DNA of 64,000 nt from Brachypodius melanocephalos. Taxonomy: Eukaryota > Chordata > Aves > Passeriformes > Pycnonotidae. The notes under the pieces are model-generated. The model did not search any database and was not told where the DNA came from. It saw nothing but the letters and a program-made list of their open reading frames with translations. Within the stretch, counting starts at the first letter, position 1. Every line of letters begins with the position of its first letter. Positions 13,001 through 26,434 of this stretch are shown in pieces. The position numbers and the translations under genes were made by a program. The DNA lies in contig VZSR01003807.1 of NCBI GenBank assembly GCA_013398615.1, positions 12,444,232-12,508,231 on the forward strand, in the 5' to 3' direction.

Positions 13001-16000
13001 GATGCTTTCTAAATCAAGTGTGACATCAAGCAAGAGGAGAAAAAACTGTAACCTTTCACTTGGAAGCAAAAAAACCCAGTTTGTCAGGAGATGCTCTCTT
13101 TCCTCTGGGAAGTTTGTGTCAAAACTCCTACATAACATATGTACAATTAAATGCAAAGAGAAAAACCCAAACAAAACCAAACACAATGCATGCCTCTCCC
13201 CAACCCTCAAAAAAACCCCATGCAAAAACATTTGCCGAGCCAATCAGCAAATACAGAACATAAGTAGCTATGTCTTCTCTCCAAGAGTAATTAATATCTC
13301 ATGTAGTAACTAGGAGGATTTGTTTTGCTTTTAATTACCTTTTTTTCAATCAGCGGACTAGATAATTGAACCTGAGTTTTTACGTGATTCTCCTAGTACT
13401 GATCTGTTATTATCCATCACCCATAACAATTCATCATAAGTTTTGAGTGGTGAAAGGTTGGGGTTTCTTTGACACCTTCTTTAAAAATAATAGGCAAAAC
13501 CAACAGTAAGAAATAACTGAACCTCATAAAAAACCTGATTTCCTTATTTTGCATTCCATGAATTCAGAATTGGGAATAATTACCTGTTACTTGCTTGTCT
13601 GGAAGAGAAGGGATTGGAATGGCTAGTCCAAATTTAACCAGGAGCCGCTCATACAACCAGTCAAAGTGCTTGTATCTGTGGTTGACAGACCGATTAGTGT
13701 TCTGTAAGAGAAACACAACGCTGAACTTGGACAGGCATCTACACATAGTGACATGAAACAAGCATGACCAGAATGGTAACCACATGGAATGTAAATAAAA
13801 TTTATGATTTAGAGCCTTAATACAGAAGAATTTGAAATTCTAGAAAAAAGCAAATTCTTGGGGTAAAAAAATTATGACAACCACCACTTACTCTTACAGT
13901 GCTCTTGCCAAGTCATACAAACTTTTATTTATATGTACAAATGACACATATTTGCGAGACAAAAGATCCTGTTTCAGATACACTTACAGTGCAGGTCAGC
14001 TGATACTCAATGTAGCTCTTGAGACCATACATTTTAGAACCTTTTTTGGGATCTGCCACCACACAGTCAAATGTAGAGGTAGGATATACCCACATTGGGC
14101 CATAATCACCAATCTGTAAGAAATTGCAAATATCTTTAAATACATCATGTTGTACCAGCTGCAAACAAGGAAACAAATATCCTCTCTTCACTTGAGAATT
14201 TCCATTGATTTCAGTGAGAGGCTGAGAGTCTGGAAACAGAGGGGCTTCTTGCAAGCAGGGATGAATGACCACAGTTGACTTTATCTTGTGTGTTTTTCAA
14301 TTTTTCCCAAATAACAAAGGAGTGATGAATCCTAGGGCTATTTCAACCACATTTCACTAGAACAGCATACATACAGAAGAGTTTGGTTTTTAGATCAGAA
14401 AATGGCCTGACTATCAGGAGTGAATATTGCAAACCTCTGCAAATGTAGCTTCTACATATAACTATCTAGATAATCAATAGAGAGTGTAATGCAATTGCTC
14501 TGCATCCCAATCCCGAACAGGCTTATGTTCATCACAAGTAATGCAGATATAGCATGAGGAAAAAAGTACTGACAATAATCATCATCATTGTCACACTTAT
14601 GGTTTTTATTATACTTAGAAATAGAACTGTCATATGTTCAGTATCAGTTTCTTCTGACCCAACTATATATGGCAACCTTGAGGATAAAAGTTTAGTCGAA
14701 AAAACAGGGAAAGGCAAGCAGGATTATAAAACCCAACCAACCAACCAACTATAAAAAGAAAACAAAAAAAAAAAACCCCATACCACATACACAGAAAAAT
14801 TATACACAACCCCAACTTACAATAATGGGAATTTTTTCTTTGGGTTTTGCTAGCTGCTTTGCCAACAGGTACTGTTCCATTCCAGGTTTTGCAAATCCAG
14901 GAAATCTAACAATAAAATGAAGTGATAAGTTAATTCCAGATTCTCCTTCCTTTGACATATGCAGAATTACCTGCCATTGTAAGAAAAAAACCTCTAAGTA
15001 TTTCTCAAGCATAGAAAAGAGTTTATGTGAATTACTGTAACAATAAACATTTTGCACTGGAAAAATGCAGGAGGGTTTTGGCTACTGACATCCAGGGGTT
15101 TTGTGTGTGTCTTGTGTGTCTGTGTGTGTAATAGGCCCCTCTTGCAGGGCAAAGTGGCTATTCCTGCTCTGCCGTCCATCATACCAAACGTAACAGGAGG
15201 ACACAAAGCAATATCTATCACTCTGCACCCCACCCTCTCTGGAAACACCACACACATACACACACAGATGTTTATGCACCTGAGATTTCAAATTATGAGC
15301 ATTCAATCATCTGAAAGAATTATAAGCTCTATCAAGTGCTTCTAAACATGAATTATCTTAAATAATTTATCCACCAACTAAAAGAAAGCCAAACAATCAG
15401 TATAATGTTCTTAAAGTCCTACAAAATGCCTTATTAAAAGCAAATGGTGGCCTTTATTCTAATTAGGAAGATAATTAGCCCTTGAAGTATGGCCAACCTG
15501 CTTGCGGAAACACAAGCAGTAAAGTAGGACTTACTCCACAGGCAAAAAAACCCCAAAACAAAACAAAAAAACCCCCAAACTCTTAAATAAGGTATTTTTG
15601 TGAGTTTACAACAAGTAAACAACAATGCAGAGGTACTCATGCAACACAGGACATAAAAACCCGCTGAAGAACAAAATTAACTAGTCATGCAGAGACAGTT
15701 GGTTTTAGTTATATACTCAAGGAATCATTATTCTACAATCCTTTTCAACTCTGCTTCCATCTACTTGGAGATTACAACACCCTAGCTCTCAGAGTAACAG
15801 CAGTTCTAGAATAAACAAACATTAAGCTGCAACATGAGATAATGCTAGTATAGCCCTGACAAAGCTTGACACTACTGTAAGATTTTGATCTATAAAATCA
15901 AACTTTCTGTGGCCCAAGAATCAAGCTGCACAAACACAGTAGAACAGAACTTTTCCCCACTAGAAACTTATATTGCTTAAGAACTCTGGGGCAGCATCTT

Positions 16001-19000
16001 TGACCAGTTTCTATTGTATGGACAAGTCATCCACCACCTTTGACTTTCATTAAGAACAAACTGTCAAAGACAGTTAAATTTTAAAGACTTCAAGTTCAGG
16101 CATTGTGAAAGTGTCATCTGCCTGTATGACACCTCCAAAAATTATACAGCTTTGGCATCTACTTTCAAGCTTTGAGGGATCTGTCCTCTGCTTGCTTAAG
16201 GAGTGTTCTGAACTACAAATTCACCTTCTCTTCTGCCCCAAAACTGTAATATTTACATTGCTTATTTCAAGGATGTTGAATTTACAGATCTTGACAAATT
16301 CCAATTCTCTTCAATATATAAACATTTCCCCTGCATTCTCCATTACTTGTTAAGTGGTAACTTCATAGCAGCTGCACGAGAATTTCCACGCTGGACCCCC
16401 CCAGCCTCTGATGCCTCAGTCTCCTTGTAACCAAGGTAAGATGGCGAAGTTGATTTTGGGTCATCCCAGTCATCGTCCCAATCATCGTCATCAGCAGCTG
16501 CTGAAGTACAGGAGGGATCAGGGGATAGGGAAAGGAGAAAGTTACATAATTTCTCTTCAAAAGCAGAAGCAGATACTTCACTACTCACATACAAATAATC
16601 AACCAGGTAAATACATTAAAATCTCTTTCAGCCTTCTATTTTACAGTTCTTCCTCAATTATCACTATCTCCATCAAATACAACCTGCAAAGCAGTGCACT
16701 AGAAAACCACTGAGGAAATGGGGAAAAAAAAGAAAATAAAAAATAAAGAAGAGATGATGGTGTGTTAAGATGAACTCAACTGTGTTCCATATTCACAGAT
16801 TCCAAGTTAGCATTCCCCAGTTATGGGTTCTCCCCTTAATTTAGGCTGTTACTACAAAAAGGTAGAGAAGCCTTCTGAAAGGCTAGTCACTTCTTAAAAT
16901 TAAGGATTTAAGAGACTATTCCTTCAAAGGACTGAGAGCACAAATTCGAGGGAGTTTTAAAGTTCCAGTTACACAAGCTGAACAACATGCCTGAGAATAG
17001 ATCATGTATGCAAAAGACTTTAGTTTGTCAGATTTCCACAAAAGTTTGAGGTGTCTGTTACTGTGGATCCAATTTTTTAAAAGAATATTTAATTTTTAAA
17101 ACCTCTATTATTTTAGTGTCCAGATTACCCACGCAGCAATGTGCTATTAGGAAACCAGTTCGGTTTTGTTTTTCAAATGAGCCATGGTCTATAGTTACGA
17201 AAGATTACTTAATTCTTACTTCTACTGTCCACCTACTGTAATTTTTTTTTAAAAAAAGAGCAATTATTAGCACACCTGGTCCTTGATATGCCTGTGGATG
17301 GCCAAATGCTGCTGCTGCCTCCCAGTTATTTGAAGCGCTGTTTCTCTGGCCAGCTGCACTTTCAGGCTTCGTTGCCCAGCTGTCAACAGCATTTCCATTA
17401 TCCCAGTTCCCAGACTTCCCAACGTTCCAGCTGGACCAAGGATCATTGGCAATGCTTGCCTAGATTGTATAAAGACAAAAGTAAAGAATTGCTGAAGAAA
17501 TGAGCAGCAACCACGTACTCTCTTCTTGAAGTCTTTTATCTCCAGCTGTAGGCTGAGTTTGCATTCAGCACTTCACTTGTTTGATTTAGAAGCAGCTGCC
17601 AAATCTTGCATTTCCAGCTACACAACTCCGGCATGCAGCAAGCACTTGAAGAACTGATCAGCTTTCCAGCAATGTGACACCAATACATACTAATAAGAGT
17701 GCTTCTCCTCAGGGTAATTAAATTATTTGTTGCAACAGTGTTAGGAAGCAATCTCACCCATGGTAATTATTTTACACTGACACCTTAGTAAGTATGGTAC
17801 TTGTGAACTATTAATTACCTAAAGCCATGGGCTAATTAGCACATTTAAAAATGGAAGTCAGAAGTCAAGAGTTAGGTTTTTGCAAATACTTGTTTTATCA
17901 AACTCAGACTAGTGACTTTACTAAAAGCAGATAATAAACTGCCCACTCACACAACCACCACTGGTGTGGCAGTTAGCGAGTTAAAGCCTAACCTGCTGAG
18001 CTTCCCTGTCAGAGCTTAACTCATTCACTGTGAAGATGGGGGAAGAAAACAGACATCTGCCAGGGAACAGGCTGGTATCTCCCTGTAGATCTATTCTCAG
18101 CACTCACACACCCCCTTCTGCTAATGCTGTTGTGGAGGTGGAAACCTCAGTGAAGGAGTGCAGAGCACACATGTCTCTAACTACTGCATTTGGCAAGTTC
18201 ATCTTGGCTTAATAGCTTCGCATCCTGCTCAGCTGCTTGATTTTAACAGTAGACTTTGAAAAAGCACTGACTAGTTAAGTGTAGTCTACTCCAGACACTT
18301 AGTGCAGAGACTTGCTGGCAGAAAGAAAAAACTGCACACATATCGAAACCCACACACTCAAAGTGTAGGAGGAAGAAAAGAAGAGGAAGGAAAGCAAACA
18401 AAGCCAAGAAGGCTTGTCTTGTTCAGCAGAGGAAGAAACTGAGTTTTGTAAAAAGAAGTCTCAAATTCTATTGATGCTAGTGCGTTATTTTTATGACAAA
18501 GAAGCATATAAAAGAAGAAGTGCCCTATATAAATTAATTACTATTAGACTACAACATTTACATGTATCTTAGAACATTTGCCAATACAAGAAATTTAATA
18601 AAACTCCCACTAAAAACTAAATTATTATCTGCAAAAATGTTGTGTAAGCATCTTACACAAAAAAGGTACAGCTACTCCAATCCCAATTATTTCCACTAAA
18701 GATTCTCTCCTCTCATTTTAACTTTGACATTCTACTTAGGTAGAAAAACTTCAGTTTTTCCTCAAATAAAGCATCTGACAGTCAGATTTCACAGGTACTG
18801 TCAAACCATAAAGACTCAAAAATTCTGCTATCATGTAACACCTTTATATATTTAGGTTCACAATTCCTTCCAGGATCTGGAAATTAAGACCAAGCCCCCA
18901 AGCTGGGGAGAAAAATCACCATTCAGAAGACTCACAAGTGTCAGTGGGTCTCTAGGAGTTGACAGAGAGAGATAGATTATGAGGACAGCTTCTATAGTGA

Positions 19001-22000
19001 TAGCTTGGGGATTTTTTTTTTTCTTTTGAAGATGAAACTGGTGCAAGAACACTACTCCCTGGGGGAGCAATATTCTTGGATAGCTGATACCCAGTGCTAC
19101 TTTGAGCAAATTACAAAGAAGTTGCTGGTAGCTTATACCAGTCTGGTCTCTTCCTATCTTCACCAGGTATGAGTTTATGTAAAGAGAAATAACCACACAA
19201 GGAAATAGTCAGAGTTCATTCTTTGCTAAATGGAAACACACAGGACTGGGGCTCAACCACATGGAAAAGCATGCTTGCTTCTAACACAACTTGGAGCACC
19301 TAGAAAAGACTAGTCTGTATAATATTAATATACCTATACTTCTGCAATATATGTTTTGCTGATCACTAGCAAATGAAAGCCCAGAAGTGGCATGATCACC
19401 AAAACACTGAGTAAAGTTTTCCTCTTTTCTGTAGTAGTTCATGTGAAGTCTGGTACACGAGTAAATGGTAAAAAAACCTTAAAATCTGCTGCAAAAAAGA
19501 GGAAGGCAGTAATATTGACACTACTGAAGAATGACTGTCAAGAGCAATCTTCACACTCACAGACAAATGCTTATATACACAGATGCTGTACAGCAAAGGA
19601 AAATGTATTACTTAAATTGTGCTCCCAGAAGTCTTATCTCTATATACCTATATGGAAGCACTTTTCAAATCAGAAAATTTTACTTCTGAGGTGTCCAAGA
19701 AAGCTGTGGGGTAAGCACTTGCCCTCAGGTGTATCACTTATAGGCTACAAAAGGGGTGGAATGTGCTACACTCCCCTCTGTTTCTTTCAGCCAAATGGTC
19801 CCCATTTCTTTCTGACGCACTAGGGAAGACAGTAAGAAATGACTTAGCAATCTATAGATAACAACTTTTAAAGTGCACTTACAGGACTCTCTTCAACTTC
19901 CTTGAAATGTTTTCCTACATGCACACATACTGTGGACACTCCTAAGTGGCAGTCAACAATCACTAAACAATGGAGAAAGGCTCAGGAATCAGGTCTGCCA
20001 TCCTCAAGGTCCTAGAGCGTCATGGAGGACCAACTAAAGACACACCAATTATTAAAAGTGTAATCTCAGCTCCAGCGAGCAGTTCTGTGGATCTCAGCAG
20101 CTGACAGTCTCCATACAAGAAGCATTTATGTGGCCTAGCTCTAGTTGAATAAACCCTAATTAAACCATCAAGTATTTTGCAGGTGATTAAAAGCCATGTT
20201 CTTACAGCTTTAGTTTTCCATAACTGAAATTGATAATTCTCTGGTTTCTCCTTAGTCATCACAAAAAAGGTGAAGAGCCCTTGCAAGAAGCTGATATTTA
20301 GTCAATATAAATTGATACGGCACACCTAATATCCAAGTATTCAAAGCCTCCTCAAGTGTACACAAAAAGAAATGTCACACCACACAACTAAGAAACTGAT
20401 CAGCCTTCAAATGAAGCATTGCATCTCCTTGCTCCCCAAGGCAACATTAAACAAGTACACTGAGATTAAATTCAAAGATAAACTCCTAAAATGCAGCCAA
20501 TTCTCCCTTTCGTAGACTACTAGGGACTTGGTCACTCCTACTGTCCTAGGAGAAAAAACAAGACAAAAGGGCTATGTCGAGAACTGACAACAGAGGGAAC
20601 CATTACTGAATGTTTAAGAGGATTCTACTAAGGGCAGATTCAAACTCACTACAGAAACAGATCATCACTGGTGGGGCCTGGGGGATGGGAAGAGAAGCTT
20701 AGTATGTTTTTAAAGATCTAATAATAGTTGAATGAGAAAAAATTCCACTATGACAGAAAAATCCTCAGCTTGGAAGTGGAATGTCAGTATCTTCACCAAA
20801 TGAATCATGAATTAAATAGGAGAAGTGACATATTTGCTATTTTCCAGAGAATCCAAAACTGTAGACAGTAAAGCTAAGATAAGGCATTGAGGTGCCTCTC
20901 TGCCCTGGCTAAAAATCTTTGATCTCCTGGCCAACTAATTTGTTTCTGGCAGTCTCCTTCCTCACATTAATGCACGCCCCTGACGGACAAATAGATTCAT
21001 TCTACAGCTGAAGGACAAACGCCAAAACAAACACAAGGTTCAGATGGTAAAATTAATTTAAGTATCCAGAAAGACCTAGGTTAACTGTGCCATCAAAAAT
21101 AATGACTCTAACTGTAAGAAATACACCTTGAAATGTACTCAGAAACAGAAGCCATGCTGAAGCAGTGAGTAGCAAAAGTAAGGCTGATCAGATCAAGGGA
21201 AGTTCAGGACAGCCAAAGCTGCAATGACAAGTGTTATGCTCTTGAAGAGGGGTTTAAAAGAGACAGACAGCACAGAGCAATGGCAGAAAACACAAGAAAA
21301 GTCAAGGTGATTCAGCTGAATAGCTCACAGGAATGAACATACCTCTCCAGTTTTATAGCTGCCTTAGTTACCTGCATAGAAACAAAGCCTTAAGCATACT
21401 CAGATATTGCACTAAACTTAAGTTCTTTGGATAACAACCACTGACAGATACATTAAAAAAAAACCAAAAAACCCCAACCAAACAACTAAGTGAGTATATA
21501 GACAAACACCTTAAAAATCAAGTGTTTTTCTCTAGGAAGAAAGATGAAGGGCTAAAAGCCTACTCTGCAGCAGTCACAGAACTGCATTCACTGTGCTGGT
21601 TAAGATAGAACAAGTGTGCACATTAGCAGATAACTGAAGCAGTTGCCATACCCACAATATTTTATGGCTAAGCTTTCTCCTTGGTAGATCATTACCTTAG
21701 AATTTTGGTCCAGAAAATTTCTTCCACTTCTGAAGGAAGGCCCTCTTTTCTACAGTACAACATAAACATCCTTAAAGAAATCCTCCAGGAAAAGTAAAAG
21801 TGGAGATGGGGTAGATTTTAAAGAAAAACCAGCCTTATGGACTTAGATACTAGAATGTTCCTGCAGATAAATACTTGAAAGCAACACGACCTTCAGAAGC
21901 AGCTGGCAAGGAAGCTGTAGCAAAACTGGGCTAGGAACCCATTTGTCCCTTGGCCACTCCTGTCATCTCACTTACTTTCAGAGGAAACCATCGTCCAACA

Positions 22001-25000
22001 CCTCCACTACCAATCCCACTGCCCCCTTCATAACTCTGCACAGGAGCTGGGCTTTGCCTGCTCACAAACAACACAAAGCCCAGACACACCCACTGGACAT
22101 TCCTTGTTTTCAGCAGGAAATAAATCTAAACCACCAGTGGACAAACTGAGATACTACCACAAAGAGCAGAGCTGTTAGTTTCTTGTTATTTTTCTGTTTC
22201 CAATCCCATTTCCTTACCTGTAAGGTTATTTGCAATCAAAGTGAACTAGGGGCTGCATTACTTGTGCACAGTGCAGGCACAGGATTTCTGTCTATCATCT
22301 CCTGATTCAGCTCAAAAAAATCCATCTTTGAAATATGGAATGGTGTTTTAGAAAGATACATAATTTAGACTTGAGTAAAGAATACTCAGTGATAGGATAT
22401 GGTGAGGGAAAACACATCTATTGTCACCTTGACTGCTTCAAGGAAATTCTTTTTTTTTTTTTTAATTAAAGTTTGCTTAGTTTCAACTTTCAGACACTAA
22501 AAATCCTACATAATTTATTCAATGGAGCTCTCTCAGGCTTCTGTTTTTGTTACTCACACCTGCACATGTAAATGGCAATCAAGTCACTTCTTTATATCCT
22601 TGTCTTCTCTTGAGCTGATTTCAATTCTTTCTATGGTTTCTTATTGAAACACAGATGAGAGATTTCAGACAGTTTTCTAAGTAGCAATCACAGCAATGCC
22701 AGAAAGAGAAGAAAGATCCCCTGTTCCTCTTTGATGCTGTCTAGTGTAATCTAGACATCCCAGAATCAGGCTACAAAGATTAAACAAGGTTTTATTCTTC
22801 CTTTTTGGGTAAAACACTCTACTTTTCTTTGCAAACAGAGGAGAGGGGTTTCCCTAGTTTGTCTTTTTTGTTGTTGTTCGTTTGTTTGTGGAATTGAAGA
22901 GTATTACTGGCTATCTTCAGTTTGTCATTTTCAATTATAAATGCCCATGGTTCCACTTCAAAAGAAGTGCTCAGTGAACAAAACAAAAACACAAAAAACA
23001 AAACAATAAAAAGAAAATCAGGAAGGAAACTACATATGACAGTAAGGCCCCCTGCTGTGGTCCAGGGGACTGTGCAACACATGTGTGTACGTGTGCAAGT
23101 TAGCAGAAATGCTCACAGAAGGGTAGACAATATTGTCACCATTAGCAAGTTAAAACATTCTTTATACTGTCAGTGCCAAACTAGACCACAAGGCTATCTC
23201 AATGAAATAAGAAGTCAAATGAAAACAAAGATAGTGCAGAGCCCTGGGGAAGAACAACCCCAGGCACCAGGACAGGCTGGAGACTGGGAAGGAGCTCTGC
23301 AGAGAAGGACCTGAGAGTCCTGGTAGACAACAAGCTGTCCATGAGCCAGCAGTGTGTGGTCAAGAAGGCCAATGGCATCCTGGGCTGCATTAGGAAGAGC
23401 ATTGCCAGCAGGTTTAGGAAGGTGATCCTGCACCTCTGCTCAGCCCTGGTGAGGCCTCATCTGGAGAGCTGTGTCCAGTTCTAGGCTCTTCAGCATCAGA
23501 GAGACATGAAGCCCTTGAAGCAGATCCAAAGGAGGGCTACAAAGCTGATTAAGGGACTAGAGCATCTCTCTGACAAGGAAAGGTTGAGGGAGCTGGGCCT
23601 GTTCAGCCTTGAGAAGAGACAACTGAGGGGACCTCATCAATGTCTTCAGTATCTGAAGGTTGTCAAGAGGATGGGTCTAGGCTCTGTTTGGTGGTGCCAA
23701 GAAATAAAACAAGGAGCAACAGGCAGAAACTGATGCACAGGAAGTTCCACCTGAGCATCAGGAAGAATTTCTTTACTATGTGAGTGATCATGCACCGAAC
23801 AGGTTGCCCAGAGAGGTTGTGGAATTTCCCTCACTGGAGATAGCCAACAACCACCTGGACACAATCTTGCACTATGTGCTCTAGGATGACTCTGCTTGAG
23901 TTGGGAGGTCAGACCATATGACCCACTGTTGTGCCTCCAACCTGACCTATTCTGCAATTCTGTGAACTGGACAAGGAAAAAACACATACCAACACTGTAA
24001 ATTGTGGAAAACTACTTCGGTGGTCAGATTTTGCCTGAGGGTATGAGTGCAGATGAAGGCAAGGAGTGATCACAGTATTACACCAGTTTAACAACTTCCT
24101 GCCTAGATCTTTGCATTCCACAAAACAGTTCAAGACAATCCTACAATTGGAATTGATAAAATCACTGTCATATGTTGGATGGTTATTTTTTAATATGTGA
24201 ATGTGATTAATTTCAAAGTAAGCAAGCCACTGTTTCCAGTACTGTACATGAGCCATTGCCTTGTACTTTGCTTAAATGAGAGTTGGTCACAAAGTCCTGT
24301 TACCCGTCTGAATGCAATATTGTGACTGAGATGGTGGAAAGTTGCTTTCAAATCACACGCAGGAATACAGTGTTTCATAGTGTCATTATCTGTAACAGGA
24401 ACTAGAAGTTACAATTGTAACTCCCATGGTGAAACTACCTGCATATTTTATATGATCATTTAGCATACTGGTTTAACAAGACAAACTGGACCCAGTCAAG
24501 TACAAGCCAGTTATATTTCCTGTGATGATACTTCTGCTTTACTACACACACAGAATTATCAGAGAATAGAAACACTGTTACAGGAATTTAATAACATGCA
24601 TGTCAGAATTTCCACATAAGCAGAATACTGCACTCTTAATAGCAGCACAACATTTATTTTCTTCAATCTTAGCATTTATTGCTGCTCACAGCAATTCAGG
24701 GAGGGGGAGTGGGAGTTACAGTATGCAAATTTAGCAATGATGATTTGCTTTCCAGCACTTCATTACAAAAAGCCTGAAAAATATGAAGTAAAATTTTGGG
24801 AATAGCTTCCTTAATGTTCTCCTCATGCATGTTCAACAACTTATGTCTATATACCAAGTAACTTGAGTTGCTTCACTTCTTGGACATCAAACTAAGTGTT
24901 TTTGCTAACTATTTATTCATCCTGTCTATACATAAGTCCCACAGCTTTCGGAAGAGAAAGGGTTTTGCACACATAGGAGTCCATTCATCTTACTTTTCTT

Positions 25001-26361
25001 CTGCAAGGGAAATTATCCCAAGTGATTTCACTCCTACCATGGGATAAAACAACACAAACACGAGAGGTTTCTGTTAAATGCTTCCTGTACCTACCCATGG
25101 GGCTCTGCTGCTCTGCCCACAACCTAACTGAAGACACAAAACATGTGGATTCTCTAGGATCAACAGGAATCAAAGGAAAAATCTGTAATTCACAAAAATG
25201 CGAACTCTCAGGATACAAACTAGGAAGAACTGTATAATCATCTTCTTAGAAAACTAGACTTGGCAATGATTAGAGAATCAGTGTCAAGAAAAGGGAACAA
25301 ACTCCTCTACAAATGTAATTTACAGTTCAGTACAAAAACTATTTTTGTATCTTAAATATAGGGAAGCCACATCTACAGCTCTTACGTCAATATAGCTGTG
25401 ATCCACTTCCACCCTGAAACAGACAGGCAGTACCCCAATTTATTTTCATTTATACATTTCTAATACTAGATTTCTATTCTGCAGAGAGGGGGAAAAAATA
25501 AAGTAAAAAGGCCATACTGAGCTCTAGAAGGGAGGAGAAACTATACAAACTAAAATATATAATATACTAAAATTTATAGCATTTCTCTTCTATGTTCAGG
25601 GCTGCAGGTTACACAGCTGCAGGCTGCAAACAGCAGGACTACACTATGGCTAGTTGTACATACAGTCTGCTTACTGACCACTACTGAAATTACTGTACAA
25701 AGAGAGTTTTAACTTCTCAGTAAGAAGAACTAGCTTGGGCCAATATAGCTGTAACAAAATCTAAATAATCCAGATAAACACTATCATTAAAAGAGCTGAT
25801 GCTTGTTCACAACTTTCAAAGTGCCTTAGGTTAGAAAGATGAAAAAACACCACAAGTTGTGGTTCAGAACAGAGGAAGAGAGATCATTGGTGTTAAAATG
25901 GCAGCCTCTGAACCTGAAACACAGGCAAAATAAATGCAAATACCTCTGTAACTAGAGATGCACTAGTCTTGACCACCACAAAAACCCCTCAACCAACCCA
26001 GCTGGAGGAGACAACTCAGAATGAATTTTACATTAACAACTGTATTTCCATATATATTTAAATTATGAAGGCTCCAAATGCCACCAAGATAATAACCTCT
26101 TGGTCAATTGCAATAAGCAGCACTATCTAAAAGTGTGAAACAGAATATCCTCTATTGCTACAGCCCCTGGAAAAAACTCAGCATCAGAGAAATACTCTAA
26201 GAGAAAAACACATGAGGTATCTTACATCAAAAATGACAATCTTTTTGTTCACTGTATTTGCTAGTTTCATTTGGTTTAACCTGACAAAATTTATATTCAT
26301 TCCAGTGCCACTACTGCCAGTATTAGTCCAATACCAACAGAATCTACAGGTAACTTACTTT

Positions 26362-26434
<73 letters not shown>

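Larger units (their letters stand above)
14906..16346 (-). other. SNX9: SNX9 intron 6
   Basis: No exon is seen. It holds a GT-rich tract (15099-15130) and a CA-rich tract (15244-15267) on the same strand, plus an A/C-rich stretch at about 15543-15580. Confidence 0.8.

Noticed and set aside
23506..23733. 75-codon plus-strand open frame as an independent gene
   Set aside because: It is part of the CR1 LINE 3' region.
26155..26376. 73-codon open frame ending in the AGAT array
   Set aside because: Short, unrecognised and running into a microsatellite.
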